Source: Parabacteroides timonensis (GTDB taxonomy: Bacteria; Bacteroidota; Bacteroidia; Bacteroidales; Tannerellaceae). Taken from it: 64,000 nt of DNA. The DNA is taken from positions 4,134,544 through 4,198,543 of the forward strand of contig NZ_LT669941.1 of the NCBI RefSeq assembly GCF_900128505.1, written 5' to 3'. Under the pieces are notes generated by a model. The model was not told where the DNA came from, made no database searches, and saw only the letters and a program-made list of their open reading frames with translations. Below, one piece after another: positions 7,785 to 16,770 of the stretch. Numbering within the stretch: position 1 is the stretch's first letter; each line of letters starts with the position of its first letter. The position numbers were made by a program, and so were the translations under genes.

Positions 7785-9113
7785 TTTGGATATAATGGCT
7801 GTCAGCTCCCCTACCAAATAGAAAGGTAAATTGATGAGTTTAAACTGCTTATCTTTCACTGTCTTTACTTCATTTACCGAATAAGGTTGCGACCATACGC
7901 GGAAAGCTACTGTTTGAGAGCTACGTTCCATAAAAGAATGAAGCGAACGTAAGTGTGCGTTATGTCCTGATTTCACTTCAATAGGAAAGATTTTAGAGTC
8001 CTGTACCCATATGTAATCGACCTCCGCGCTTGAGTCGTTTTGTCCCCTGACCCAGAAGTTACGCTTCTGGCTGACTTTGTTTGTCAGTGTCAGAAGCTCC
8101 TGTGCAACGATCTGTTCTGCTATCATTCCCCGCCAGGTATCCATGATGTCGCCGGCTCCCAATATCTCTTTTTGTACCTGTGCGGCATAATTGACCAGTC
8201 CGGTATCCAGCCAGATCAGTTTAGGCATACGTTTGATCTCGGAGGTTGCCGGCACATCTGTGGCTGTTGTGGGATAAACCAGTTCGAGCAACATGGCCTT
8301 TTCCAGCAATCGGAATGCTTCGCTGACTTCACGTGCCTTATAGGATGAGTTGGCGAAACCTCCCAGCGTAATGGTTTGCCCTGCTTTGTGCCATCCTTCT
8401 TTTAGAATGAAACGTACGACATCCGGAAGGAGTCTGCCGGTTGTGTATTTTTCCACATCATCCCTGTAACCTTGCAAAAGTGTTTCATAGATGGAGTCGA
8501 GTGATAGGATATCCCGTCTTTCGGCATATAACTGCACTACTTCCGGCATTCCTCCTATCAGGGTATAGGTATTGAAGAGATTGATCAGGCGGTTGTGGAA
8601 AGCAGGCGTGACTTCCGGTTGCATAAGTACAGGCAGCAATGCCTCTTCGTGGATTGCCTGCAGGAATTCCCGGAAAGAACATGGGCGTAATGCCAGATAT
8701 TGTACGCGGCCAACCGGAAACGAACTATGTATATCGACTATGTTTTCCAATAAAGAGCCGGCAGCTATAACGTATATATCGGGTAGTTCTTCATAGAAAT
8801 AGCGTAACAGCGAAATTGCTTTGGCTGAATTTTGTATTTCGTCGATAAACAGCAAAGTGCGTCCTTCTTTTCGCAGGATGCCGCAGTGGGCAAACAGAAG
8901 AGGCATCAGGTCTTTCAGGGGGATGGCTAATTCGAACAGTTTGGCCGCCTCCTCTTTCTCCAGGTTTAATGACAGATAATTATCAAACTGTTTGCCGAAT
9001 TCATTCACTATCGTTGTTTTGCCTACCTGACGGGCTCCACGCAGTATAAGAGGCTTCCGGTGACTGTCTGCCGCCCATTCCTCCAGGCTTGTAATGATAT
9101 CTCTTTTGAACAT
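7776..9113 (-). CDS. AAA+ ATPase with DUF4143 C-terminal domain
   Basis: ATPase of the AAA_14/DUF4143 family, 445 residues from the preferred ATG at 9113. Another in-frame ATG at 9152 directly abuts the -7 promoter box and is unlikely to be used. Walker A is GARQVGKTT (residues 26-34) and Walker B is LLFIDEIQ near residue 90. The C-terminal DUF4143 region has an endonuclease-like signature, EVDYIWV followed by IEVKSG, the D...ExK arrangement of PDDEXK folds. These proteins are abundant in Bacteroidetes and their function is not known; they are often mobile or scattered. The gene lies next to a 600-bp repeat-filled region. Confidence 0.88.
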   Translation of the reverse strand: MFKRDIITSLEEWAADSHRKPLILRGARQVGKTTIVNEFGKQFDNYLSLNLEKEEAAKLFELAIPLKDLMPLLFAHCGILRKEGRTLLFIDEIQNSAKAISLLRYFYEELPDIYVIAAGSLLENIVDIHSSFPVGRVQYLALRPCSFREFLQAIHEEALLPVLMQPEVTPAFHNRLINLFNTYTLIGGMPEVVQLYAERRDILSLDSIYETLLQGYRDDVEKYTTGRLLPDVVRFILKEGWHKAGQTITLGGFANSSYKAREVSEAFRLLEKAMLLELVYPTTATDVPATSEIKRMPKLIWLDTGLVNYAAQVQKEILGAGDIMDTWRGMIAEQIVAQELLTLTNKVSQKRNFWVRGQNDSSAEVDYIWVQDSKIFPIEVKSGHNAHLRSLHSFMERSSQTVAFRVWSQPYSVNEVKTVKDKQFKLINLPFYLVGELTAIISKFL

Positions 9114-9141
9114 GGCTGTATATGTGACTGATTTACAATTG

Positions 9142-9149
9142 CAAATATA
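9142..9149 (-). promoter_or_regulatory. Bacteroidetes -7 box for the DUF4143 ATPase
   Basis: TATATTTG on the minus strand, immediately next to the ATG at 9150-9152. Transcription starting here would exclude that ATG and leave the one at 9113 as start. Confidence 0.5.
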
Positions 9150-9153
9150 CATA

Positions 9154-9244
9154 TTTGTTTCAAACCGGAGGCAAGTTGAAGCTGTTTTTGTTCTAAAAAG
9201 GAGGTAAATATGAGTTGATTTTGTTTCAAACCGGAGGCAAGTTG
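9154..9244. repeat. Direct repeats just upstream of the ATPase promoter
   Basis: A 25-bp word starting TTTGTTTCAAACCGGAGG occurs perfectly at 9154-9178 and 9220-9244, exactly 66 bp apart. A degenerate middle copy (TTTTTGTTCTAAAAAGGAGG..) sits between them, so the arrangement is about three units of 33 bp. Nothing coding was accepted here. Confidence 0.65.
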
Positions 9245-9317
9245 GTAATTATTATGTCTTGCGTCGGGAGTAACTGCCACCAGGTCCTACACCTTTTAAT
9301 CGTTAATAAGGGAGGAG

Positions 9318-9479
9318 CTACCTGTTAAGTCCTGACTCACTATTCCTACCCTGTACACCCTAGCCGATTACGCTGTACGCCCTGCGTGGCTACCCTCTAC
9401 ACCCTGGCTTGCTACCCTGTACAGGGTAGTTTTACTGAGTAACGACTTTTGTATTAGTTTCTCCCGACTTAACAGGTAG
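9318..9479. repeat. Inverted repeat enclosing a 22-bp-period array
   Basis: Perfect 14-bp inverted arms at 9318-9331 (CTACCTGTTAAGTC) and 9466-9479 enclose four 22-bp units starting at 9347, 9369, 9391 and 9413. Unit cores read TACCCTGTACACCC, TACGCTGTACGCCC, TACCCTCTACACCC and TACCCTGTACAGGG. The last unit is a perfect 16-bp palindrome, TACCCTGTACAGGGTA (9413-9428). Confidence 0.7.
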
Positions 9480-9521
9480 TAGCCTGACTATTAACAGATA
9501 AACTTTCCCCTGCAATACCGG

Positions 9522-9771
9522 TGACAGATGGCAGATGCAGTTGCAGATAAAAAGAAACGTCTGCCATATTTTACTACCTGTAAACCTGCTTGTTACATTG
9601 CGATGTGACAGATGACAGATACTTTTTAAAAACTTTGTGTATATTATGACAGATGACAAACGCCATTGCAAATAAAAAAAGTATTTGTCATGCCCTTATC
9701 CCTTGAATGATTGTGTGCTATATCGGAATATTGCAAATGACAAATACTTTTCTGAAACTTTATGTAGAAAG
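9522..9771. repeat. Two tandem 125-bp imperfect repeats with a covarying stem
   Basis: Unit A is 9522-9646 and unit B is 9647-9771, in register with no net gap. Ends are well conserved and the middle is diverged. Unit A contains TGGCAGA (9529-9535) pairing with TCTGCCA (9560-9566). Unit B has TGACAAA (9654-9660) pairing with TTTGTCA (9684-9690). Two positions changed on both sides of the stem so pairing is kept. It lies directly downstream of the sialic-acid operon, whose transcript would contain it in its 3' untranslated region. Confidence 0.7.
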
Positions 9772-9774
9772 CGT

Positions 9775-10977
9775 TTATTTTATGATGGCCAGGTTGACCT
9801 GTGGGGTACGGATACCCGGCTTTAATTCGCCGTTGACGATGATGAGGCTGTCGCTTTTGAGTATGGCTCCTGCTCCGGCACGGGCTAATTGCTCGTAATC
9901 GCCCAGATCGGTCCATTCTTTAGTGAATGTGTTGTATTGCAACAAAGCCGTGTTGGATTTGTACCATTCCACCGGATGGTGCATATAGGCTTTGCCTTCC
10001 TCCTGTAACATATTGACCAAAGTCGTGTCTCCTTTGGCTTCGGCTGCCTCGATCAGCTTCGGGCGGTTGACGGCGGCAAGGAAACGGTCGTAGTTGACAC
10101 CACCCAGCAGCAGGATCGAACTGTCGCCATAAGGGACTGCACAACCTCCGGTGAAGGTGCGATGTGTGCCATCTTCGAATAAAGGCAATTCTCCTTCCGT
10201 TTCCCATGTGTTTGTTGCCGGATGAAAGCTAAGGATATCTGCCGGGACGATTGCTTCCATATCGCCTTGAATGGGCTGGAAACCGCCGGCTAAATAAATA
10301 CGTACACCGTCTTCTGCCTTTTGAGCTGCTAAAACAGGCTGGACGCGGACTGCTCCCGGAAAATCAGGAAGGCTGGTCCAGTTGCTTCCTGCTGTTAGCC
10401 TCATGGAGAGGAAAGTGTTACTGGGAGCCATATTGCTGTTTCCTCCGGCTACATAAATCGTACGATCGGTGTAGGCGGCAGAAAGGTTATCCATAGATGC
10501 GGGAAGCGAAGCCAATTGGGTAATAACCGCCTTTTCATCGTTGGTATTCCATGATAACAGGTATACATCCGGAAAGAACGTATCGCTGTTGTTCCCGCCG
10601 ATGCAGACCACTCCTTCGGGGGTGGTGACAGATGCTCCGTAGGCTACCGGAAAAGGCAGATTGCCTGCTTTCTTCCATCCGGTAGTTTGGTTGGAAAGGT
10701 CGAGGGCGAATATATCGCTGTAATATTTTTTAGCCCCTCCTTCTGTGACGGGCTTATCGGGAAAGTTGCAGCCTCCGGCAACCAACAATATTCCGTTACT
10801 TATGCCGGCAAACGGGGCCGATACTCCCAGTGATGCGGTGTCTGCCATTCCGGGCAGGTCGGGTAATTTGCTCCAGTCGATCATGATCTCATTCGGTTTA
10901 GATACGGAATGGTTGCATCCTGCCAACGAAAAGAGCAGCAGGAGCAGCCATCCGGTTAATATTGTTTTGTTGTACAT
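9775..10977 (-). CDS. Kelch-repeat cyclically permuted mutarotase (NanM-like), lipoprotein
   Basis: Last gene of the sialic-acid operon. A 400-residue kelch beta-propeller with a lipoprotein signal (SLAGC, Cys21), so probably membrane-anchored on the periplasmic or surface side. Kelch blades are visible as repeated GG-containing strands (LLVAGGCNFPD, VVCIGGN, TIYVAGGNSN, IYLAGGFQP, ILLLGGVN). Family members (N-acetylneuraminate epimerase/mutarotase, cyclically permuted type) speed conversion of the alpha-anomer released by sialidase to the beta form used by transporters and the lyase. Its start lies 3 bp after the esterase stop. Downstream is the 125-bp repeat pair rather than a classical terminator. 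Confidence 0.88.
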   Translation of the reverse strand: MYNKTILTGWLLLLLFSLAGCNHSVSKPNEIMIDWSKLPDLPGMADTASLGVSAPFAGISNGILLVAGGCNFPDKPVTEGGAKKYYSDIFALDLSNQTTGWKKAGNLPFPVAYGASVTTPEGVVCIGGNNSDTFFPDVYLLSWNTNDEKAVITQLASLPASMDNLSAAYTDRTIYVAGGNSNMAPSNTFLSMRLTAGSNWTSLPDFPGAVRVQPVLAAQKAEDGVRIYLAGGFQPIQGDMEAIVPADILSFHPATNTWETEGELPLFEDGTHRTFTGGCAVPYGDSSILLLGGVNYDRFLAAVNRPKLIEAAEAKGDTTLVNMLQEEGKAYMHHPVEWYKSNTALLQYNTFTKEWTDLGDYEQLARAGAGAILKSDSLIIVNGELKPGIRTPQVNLAIIK

Positions 10978-10980
10978 ATC

Positions 10981-13083
10981 CTATTTTGTTTCTGTTCTGA
11001 ATGTGGAAGCGGGAAGTTCGTCCCCGTTCACCAGATTGGCACGGGTGAAAGGCTGCCATCCGTAGCGGACTAATTGGGGGCGGGCGATCTTATCGCTCCG
11101 GACTTTGACCTTTCCATCGACAATTTCAGCTTCTGCCGGAACAAATAATCCGTCGTACTCAGCTATTTCAAAGGTTCGTACCGGCTGTCCGTCGGAAGTA
11201 TGCAAGCCCTCCGCATAATCAAAGGTGATATAGGCGGCACCGTCCTTGAACTCAACCGAACGGAAGAGCGGGCCTGACGGAGTGAGCCGATGTCCGTAGG
11301 TTCGGTTTAAAGCCCAACGTGCCAGGCGTTCCCCTATCTCACGTTTATATCGTGGATGTACATTCAATGAGTCGCCCCGGTCGCTGCTTACCGCCATTCC
11401 GCAATTCGGGATTGCCTGCATCATCCGGCGCTGGCTGTCACGGAACCAGGTCCAGCTCGGACGGTTGATACTGGATAATTGAACATAGTAGAACGGTAGT
11501 TCTTCCTGCCAGTTCTCCCGCCAGCTATTCACCAGCAATGGGAACAGGCGTTCGTGTGTCTCCATATTCTGTGCATTCGATTCACCCTGATACCAGATGA
11601 TTCCTCTGATCGGATATTGCCGTAACGGCTCGATGCCTGTCTCATACAGGTAACAGGGTTCGTACGGATGCCGTTGTTGTTTGTTGGTCGATTTCTTTAT
11701 GTTGAGGGCGGCACGGCCGCGTACCCAGTCCTGGATAAAGTCGTTTTGTGTCCAGTTATACAGGATATCGGTGAAATCGAACTCCAGTGTTTTCCGGTCT
11801 ATCCATGCTTCGGTTCCCGAACCTCCGACAGCATTCAGTATGAGTCCGACCGGAACCTTCAGGCTGTCTGACAACATTCGTCCGAAGGAGAAAGCTACGG
11901 CGGAGAACTTATCGGCTGTCTGTTCGTTGCATACCGTCCATTGTGTGTCGTGGTAATATTGCAGGCGGTTGAGAGAATCCATGACTGCTTCATCCCATTC
12001 CACCGCATTTGTGAACCAGCGTGGCTCCATATTGAAAAGACGTATTTGTGGTTGTTTACCGGCATATTCAGTCAGTTCCTTGTGTTGCAAAGAGACCAGT
12101 TCATTCACCCGGAAAGCCATGTTCGACTGGCCGGAACAGAGCCATACTTCGCCGATTAAGACATTTTTGTAGACGATCTTTTGTGAATCGCCCGCTTTCT
12201 TTTTGCCCTTTTTATCGGAAGAAGCCTCTATCGTCAGCTCATAAGGACCTCCGGCCCGGAGCGGTTCGAGGGTAACAGACCATTTACCGTTCGGGGCTGT
12301 CACCGCTTCCTTTTTCTGACCGGCTATTTGAACTGTTACCTTTTGACCGGCATTGGCAATACCGGTTACGGGCAACGGTTTTTCCCGCTGCAGGACCATA
12401 TTGTCCGAGTAAGTGACGGGCATTTGCAATCCTCCGTAATTACCGGTCAGTTCCCGGTAGATCGTCTTTGCCAGGATACCTGCCCCTTCGGTTGTCGGGT
12501 GCAGGGCATCGGGCAAGAGATCCGGACGGTTATAAAGTCCTGCCTGGAGATCGATCAATCCGGTATTTCCCAGACTGGCTATTTCTTCGATCGTCGCCTG
12601 TTCCATCCAGTACCAGTCGCGTGTACCCGACTTGAAGCGTGGATGGCGATGAGAGATCGGTGTCATCCGGCAGATCCATATTTTGCATGCCGGATTTACT
12701 TTCCGGAACGATTCGATCAGGGAAAGATAATCCGTGACAAAGTTATCCCGGTAATTCGGCCAGTTGCGCGGATCGGTGTCGTTGAGTCCGAGATGGACGA
12801 CAACCAGGTCTCCGGCAAAGTCGAGAGCTGCTTTATATTCTTCTTGTTCGCAGTACGGACGATGGCCTTTGTTCAGTAAGGTGGCACCGCTTTTTCCAAA
12901 GTTCATTACTTCGTAATCCTCTCCCAGCATACGCTGTAATTGTGCCGGATACGAGTTTACTTCCCGGTTGTCTATGCCTACACCGTAGGTTACACTGTTA
13001 CCTACACAAGCCACCTTGATCTTTTTCTGAGCATAGGCGGTCGTGCAGAGTAACAAGCATAGTAATAAAAGAGTTTTTTTCAT
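10981..13083 (-). CDS. Dual-domain sialate O-acetylesterase (SGNH + SASA)
   Basis: Secreted esterase of 700 residues that removes O-acetyl groups from sialic acids so sialidase and lyase can act. After a signal peptide (about residues 1-18) comes an SGNH/GDSL hydrolase domain with block I GNSVTYG (Ser30), a GKSGA block, LGLNDTD and the late DALHPT Asp/His block near residue 200. The second domain is a classical SASA esterase with CSGQSNM near residue 318 and WYQGESNAQ. Two complete esterase units in one chain match the NanS type of Bacteroidetes, known to act on differently placed acetyl groups. It lies in the operon 15 bp after the hexosaminidase gene. Confidence 0.9.
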   Translation of the reverse strand: MKKTLLLLCLLLCTTAYAQKKIKVACVGNSVTYGVGIDNREVNSYPAQLQRMLGEDYEVMNFGKSGATLLNKGHRPYCEQEEYKAALDFAGDLVVVHLGLNDTDPRNWPNYRDNFVTDYLSLIESFRKVNPACKIWICRMTPISHRHPRFKSGTRDWYWMEQATIEEIASLGNTGLIDLQAGLYNRPDLLPDALHPTTEGAGILAKTIYRELTGNYGGLQMPVTYSDNMVLQREKPLPVTGIANAGQKVTVQIAGQKKEAVTAPNGKWSVTLEPLRAGGPYELTIEASSDKKGKKKAGDSQKIVYKNVLIGEVWLCSGQSNMAFRVNELVSLQHKELTEYAGKQPQIRLFNMEPRWFTNAVEWDEAVMDSLNRLQYYHDTQWTVCNEQTADKFSAVAFSFGRMLSDSLKVPVGLILNAVGGSGTEAWIDRKTLEFDFTDILYNWTQNDFIQDWVRGRAALNIKKSTNKQQRHPYEPCYLYETGIEPLRQYPIRGIIWYQGESNAQNMETHERLFPLLVNSWRENWQEELPFYYVQLSSINRPSWTWFRDSQRRMMQAIPNCGMAVSSDRGDSLNVHPRYKREIGERLARWALNRTYGHRLTPSGPLFRSVEFKDGAAYITFDYAEGLHTSDGQPVRTFEIAEYDGLFVPAEAEIVDGKVKVRSDKIARPQLVRYGWQPFTRANLVNGDELPASTFRTETK

Positions 13084-13098
13084 TGTATGATGATCTGT

Positions 13099-15108
13099 TT
13101 ATCTTTTCTTATCCGGCGAGTAGATCAGTCCGTCCACTGCTTTTTCTCCGTCCGGCGTAACGAGTGCGAAGGTGAACATCCACTTGACGAGCCGTACTTC
13201 CGGCAGACGAAATTCCCCTACAGGCAGTTTCATAAACACTTTGTTCCATCCCTTTTGCAGATGGACTTTCGTCGGTTCACGGCCTACACAGTTCTCGTTC
13301 CCCAGCGGAACTTCATTCGATTTCTCCTTGTGGGTAGCTGTCCATACAGGAGGCAGTATCTCTTCGTCGTTCAGCCATATACGGCTCCCTTTATAGTCCC
13401 ATTGTCCCTGAGGCGGGGTGAGGTCCATTTCCGAGCGTCCGTAGTTCTGGAACTCGATCCAGGCACCGGCTTCCTGGTCTTTGGGAGAGTACACCCAGGT
13501 CCAGGCATAGGCGGTATGGTTTTCCTGCGGATCTTTATAGAAGCAGGGTATTGTGTTGCCCCATACATGGCGCAGATAGATTCCGGCTCCTTCGGTGTCG
13601 TTGGTGCCGTAGGTCTTTCCTTCGTACGTATAACTGTCTTTCAATTCGGTTTCCGGAGGGAATATGCTACTCCTGTTTCCGTTATTCGGGAAAGCATCGG
13701 TGATGCGCCAGCGGATGCCTGTCTGTTTAACGTACGGGAACGGATAGCCTTTGAAATGATGTTCTTTATGCCAGAGCAGACGCTGTTCAAATTCTGCAAA
13801 TGCTTTGTATTCCTCGCTGCTTTCCGGAGGCATATTCGTGCCGTATTTATCGAAGTATTCATAGCCGCCCCCTCTCCAGGAACGTTCGGCAATGGTCAGC
13901 ATGTTCGGATACAGATAGTTTTCGTTGATGATTTTCTCTTCCGGTTGTACCAGGCGGTCGTTCCAGACAGCCAGGATCACACCTGCCATATCGTCGCTGC
14001 TTTCGGTATGATGGTAGATATTGCTCATGAACAATCCGCGCAGATCGGTAAAAGTATCGAAATGGTTCAGATAATGGAAACGTGAGTCTATGGCGGGGAT
14101 TCCTTCCTGTAGCTTACCCCGGTAACTCCACATATGGATCATGTCGATCTCTCCCGGCTGATAGTGCCATCCCGGATTCCAGGAGATTACTTTTTTGCCT
14201 TTTGACCGTACGAAAGCAACCATTTCGGGAACGAATTGCGGGTTGGTGAATTTCACTTCGTCGGTTCCGATATGCAGGTACGGCACATCGAATGTCTCGC
14301 ACACTTCTTCAATCAGCAGTTTCAGTATTTTCATGCCTTCCGGACTTTGCATGTCGTGGCGGAAGGTGCTGATGAAAGCGGCACTGTGTCCCGGCATATC
14401 AAATTCGGGAATGAGTAATACCTGATGTTGCTTACAGAACTCGACCAGTTCTTTGGCTTCTTCCAATGTGTAGTATTTGCCCGGCATACGAGTCGTATGG
14501 ATACTGTCGTTGAGCATCGGGAAGATTTTACTTTCCAGGCGCCAGGACTGATTCTCCGTGAGGTGCCAGTGGAATACGTTGATCTTATATTGTGATAGTT
14601 TGGCTATTTCGCGTTTCAGTTCTTCCATCGAGATATACGAACGGCCTACGTCCTGCATAAATCCGCGGATACGGAAAGCGGGCCAGTCTGTAATGGTGCA
14701 TCCTGTGATATAGGATTTGTCACCCTTTTTCTCCGTCAGCTGGCGGAGCGTTTGGATAGCCCAATACACTCCCTGTTCGGTGGTTGCTTCGATGGAGATT
14801 CCCTGCGATGAAACCTGTAGTTTGTAGGCTTCCTCCGGATTTATTTTTGCTTCCGGAAAGTTGTCGGTAAGAGTTACCCGAAACACTTTCCTGCTGGCAG
14901 GATTTATGCCGATATTGCTTTCCTGCAGCCAGTCGGTAACCATTTGTTCGGTGTTGCCGTCCAGCGAGAGGGAAATCTCCTTACCGGAGAAGGTCTGTTT
15001 CATCCAATCCACCTGCTGCGGCCGGGGAAGTAAGTTCAGGCTACCGTCAGCATAGACCGCCGGTAGCCATAAACATAGTATAAATGTTATGAACAGTTTT
15101 TGCTTCAT
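13099..15108 (-). CDS. Beta-N-acetylhexosaminidase, GH20
   Basis: Exo-hexosaminidase of 669 residues, exported by a signal peptide (residues 1-20, ending VYA). A GH20b alpha/beta domain precedes the TIM barrel, where WHLTENQSW and HIGTDEVKF are visible. The catalytic Asp283-Glu284 pair fits substrate-assisted hydrolysis through the N-acetyl group. A C-terminal region of about 150 residues contains a beta-sandwich-like segment. In this operon it would trim GlcNAc/GalNAc exposed after sialidase action on host glycans. The gene is 6 bp downstream of the sialidase stop, indicating co-transcription. Confidence 0.93.
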   Translation of the reverse strand: MKQKLFITFILCLWLPAVYADGSLNLLPRPQQVDWMKQTFSGKEISLSLDGNTEQMVTDWLQESNIGINPASRKVFRVTLTDNFPEAKINPEEAYKLQVSSQGISIEATTEQGVYWAIQTLRQLTEKKGDKSYITGCTITDWPAFRIRGFMQDVGRSYISMEELKREIAKLSQYKINVFHWHLTENQSWRLESKIFPMLNDSIHTTRMPGKYYTLEEAKELVEFCKQHQVLLIPEFDMPGHSAAFISTFRHDMQSPEGMKILKLLIEEVCETFDVPYLHIGTDEVKFTNPQFVPEMVAFVRSKGKKVISWNPGWHYQPGEIDMIHMWSYRGKLQEGIPAIDSRFHYLNHFDTFTDLRGLFMSNIYHHTESSDDMAGVILAVWNDRLVQPEEKIINENYLYPNMLTIAERSWRGGGYEYFDKYGTNMPPESSEEYKAFAEFEQRLLWHKEHHFKGYPFPYVKQTGIRWRITDAFPNNGNRSSIFPPETELKDSYTYEGKTYGTNDTEGAGIYLRHVWGNTIPCFYKDPQENHTAYAWTWVYSPKDQEAGAWIEFQNYGRSEMDLTPPQGQWDYKGSRIWLNDEEILPPVWTATHKEKSNEVPLGNENCVGREPTKVHLQKGWNKVFMKLPVGEFRLPEVRLVKWMFTFALVTPDGEKAVDGLIYSPDKKR

Positions 15109-15114
15109 CCTTCT

Positions 15115-16737
15115 TTATTTAATCAGGTCGGTTATCTTGATGGCCTGGAAAGTCATATGTGCAACACTTGACTCGTAGAAGATTCCTACCGTTTCCTTGT
15201 CGATCATAGACAAGCAACTGTAACCCCAGTTATCTGCTTCATCCAGCAATACCTGATGTTCGGCAGGCCATGTCAGACCGCCGTCCAGGCTGGCTTTGAT
15301 CGTAATATGATTACGCCCCTTGGTTGTGTTCGGGTTGGAGAACAACAGCAGTTTCTTTCCGGTGATATTGTCTTTGGCATCCACTTTGATAAGGCTGGCC
15401 ATACATACCGGCTCGGGAAGCGCACTGCGGCTGGAAGGATGTTCCGTCCATGTTTTTCCGAGGTCTTTGGTGGTTGCCACGGCACGGCTGCCTCCCCGGT
15501 TGTCACGCATATTCAGCATGAGTACACCCGGTTCGACTTCTGCCACCTGGGCTTCGGTCGTATTGGTACGTGCCAGGTTATGCAGATGCCAGGTTGCTCC
15601 GCGGTCTTTACTGTACATGATTCCGGCGTTCGGGACACGGGTAGCGTCGATGAACTGGATCGGGAAAACCAATGTACCGTCCTGCATGGTGATACCTCGA
15701 CCGGGACCCTGCAACAGGAAGTACCAGGAAGGATCTTTTACCTGTGAGGTGATGTTGATCGGTTCGCTCCAGGTCTTGCCGTCGTCTTCACTCTTTACCA
15801 GCATTAATTGGGCGGTTTCATCGGGAGTCATGCCCGGCATGGAGTTCCACCAGGCGCGTCCGTTACCCATGCCATGCGTCCAGGCGGCAACGATCCAGAC
15901 CGTGTTTGTCTTCTCATCGACCAGAATGGAAGGATCGCCCACACCGTTCTGTGCATGAGGCAAACCGCCGGTTTCACCGAAGGTCATGGCAACACGCATC
16001 GGTTCCCAGGTCTGTCCTTTGTCGGTACTGCGGCTTACACCTATGTCGACCATTTCCTGCAAGTCTACGCTGCTGTTGTAGCGGATATCATAAACACCCA
16101 GAAGAGTGCCGTTGTTTGTTGTCACCAACCCTGGGATACGGAATGCTGCAGAACCGTCATCACCTGCCTGGCGTACGCCTACACCTACGCGACGGGGAGC
16201 TTCTGCTTTGCCGCTCCAGGTGATTTCCATCGGTTTGTTGTTGATGATTGCTTCCGGCAGGGTGAAAGAAACTCTCGACAGCAGAGATGTTTCCGGTTTC
16301 ATTTCAATACTTACCCAGTAATAGTTCGTACCTTTTACCATCGGTTGTTTGGATGCCAATGTGATGGTGTTTCCCGGAGTTGTTATTTCATCCTGTTTGA
16401 CGGAATAGGAAAGATTGGCTGCCCGTGTTTTTCCGGGGGTGAAACTCGTAACGTAAGTCACCGGATTGAAATGGGTTCCTTCCCTGGCGGGTGCTTCCGT
16501 TCCGCTATAGAACAACCGGACTGCTTTTATGTCGGATGTATTTGTTTCATTACCGAATTGAAGAGTCAGTTTATTTAAGACATCCCCTTTCTGTGCAGGA
16601 ATACGCATTTCCAACAGCACATTGTCTGTACGATCGATCAGAATCGGGATTTGCTGCTCCCTGACATACAGGCTGTCTGCAGCAATGGCGGTTTGCACGA
16701 TGAATAGAAGACAGAGATAAAAGATGCTTTTTTTCAT
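15115..16737 (-). CDS. nanH: Sialidase, GH33
   Basis: Exo-alpha-sialidase that releases terminal sialic acid from host glycoconjugates; 540 residues with a signal peptide (MKKSIFYLCLLFIVQTAIAA). An N-terminal beta domain of about 170 residues (the Bacteroidetes sialidase-associated N domain) precedes the six-bladed propeller. The propeller starts with FRIPGL, carrying an arginine of the substrate triad. Five Asp boxes are readable: STDKGQTW, SEDDGKTW, SKDRGATW, TKDLGKTW and SLDGGLTW. A late GIFYES segment carries the nucleophilic Tyr region. It is separated from the permease gene by 99 bp holding an 11-bp stem-loop. Confidence 0.94.
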   Translation of the reverse strand: MKKSIFYLCLLFIVQTAIAADSLYVREQQIPILIDRTDNVLLEMRIPAQKGDVLNKLTLQFGNETNTSDIKAVRLFYSGTEAPAREGTHFNPVTYVTSFTPGKTRAANLSYSVKQDEITTPGNTITLASKQPMVKGTNYYWVSIEMKPETSLLSRVSFTLPEAIINNKPMEITWSGKAEAPRRVGVGVRQAGDDGSAAFRIPGLVTTNNGTLLGVYDIRYNSSVDLQEMVDIGVSRSTDKGQTWEPMRVAMTFGETGGLPHAQNGVGDPSILVDEKTNTVWIVAAWTHGMGNGRAWWNSMPGMTPDETAQLMLVKSEDDGKTWSEPINITSQVKDPSWYFLLQGPGRGITMQDGTLVFPIQFIDATRVPNAGIMYSKDRGATWHLHNLARTNTTEAQVAEVEPGVLMLNMRDNRGGSRAVATTKDLGKTWTEHPSSRSALPEPVCMASLIKVDAKDNITGKKLLLFSNPNTTKGRNHITIKASLDGGLTWPAEHQVLLDEADNWGYSCLSMIDKETVGIFYESSVAHMTFQAIKITDLIK

Positions 16738-16770
16738 GATATTTGTTCTGTAAATTAGTTAATGCTGATT

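Noticed and set aside
9023..9280. 85-codon minus-strand frame containing QLASGLKQ twice
   Set aside because: The repeated peptide is only the translation of the DNA repeat, and the frame runs into the ATPase gene on the same strand in another phase. Kept as a DNA repeat instead.
9318..9479. CRISPR array
   Set aside because: The 22-bp units abut directly with no spacers, are diverged, and no cas genes are near. The same reasoning applies at 37471-37558.
9432..9916. Two minus-strand frames with similar KSICHL...FICN segments
   Set aside because: Their likeness comes from the 125-bp DNA repeat. The copies are in different reading frames because 125 is not a multiple of three, so coding is unlikely.
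13087..14085. 332-codon plus-strand frame opposite the GH20 gene
   Set aside because: Antisense to a well-supported enzyme, with no recognisable domain and compositional features of a shadow frame.
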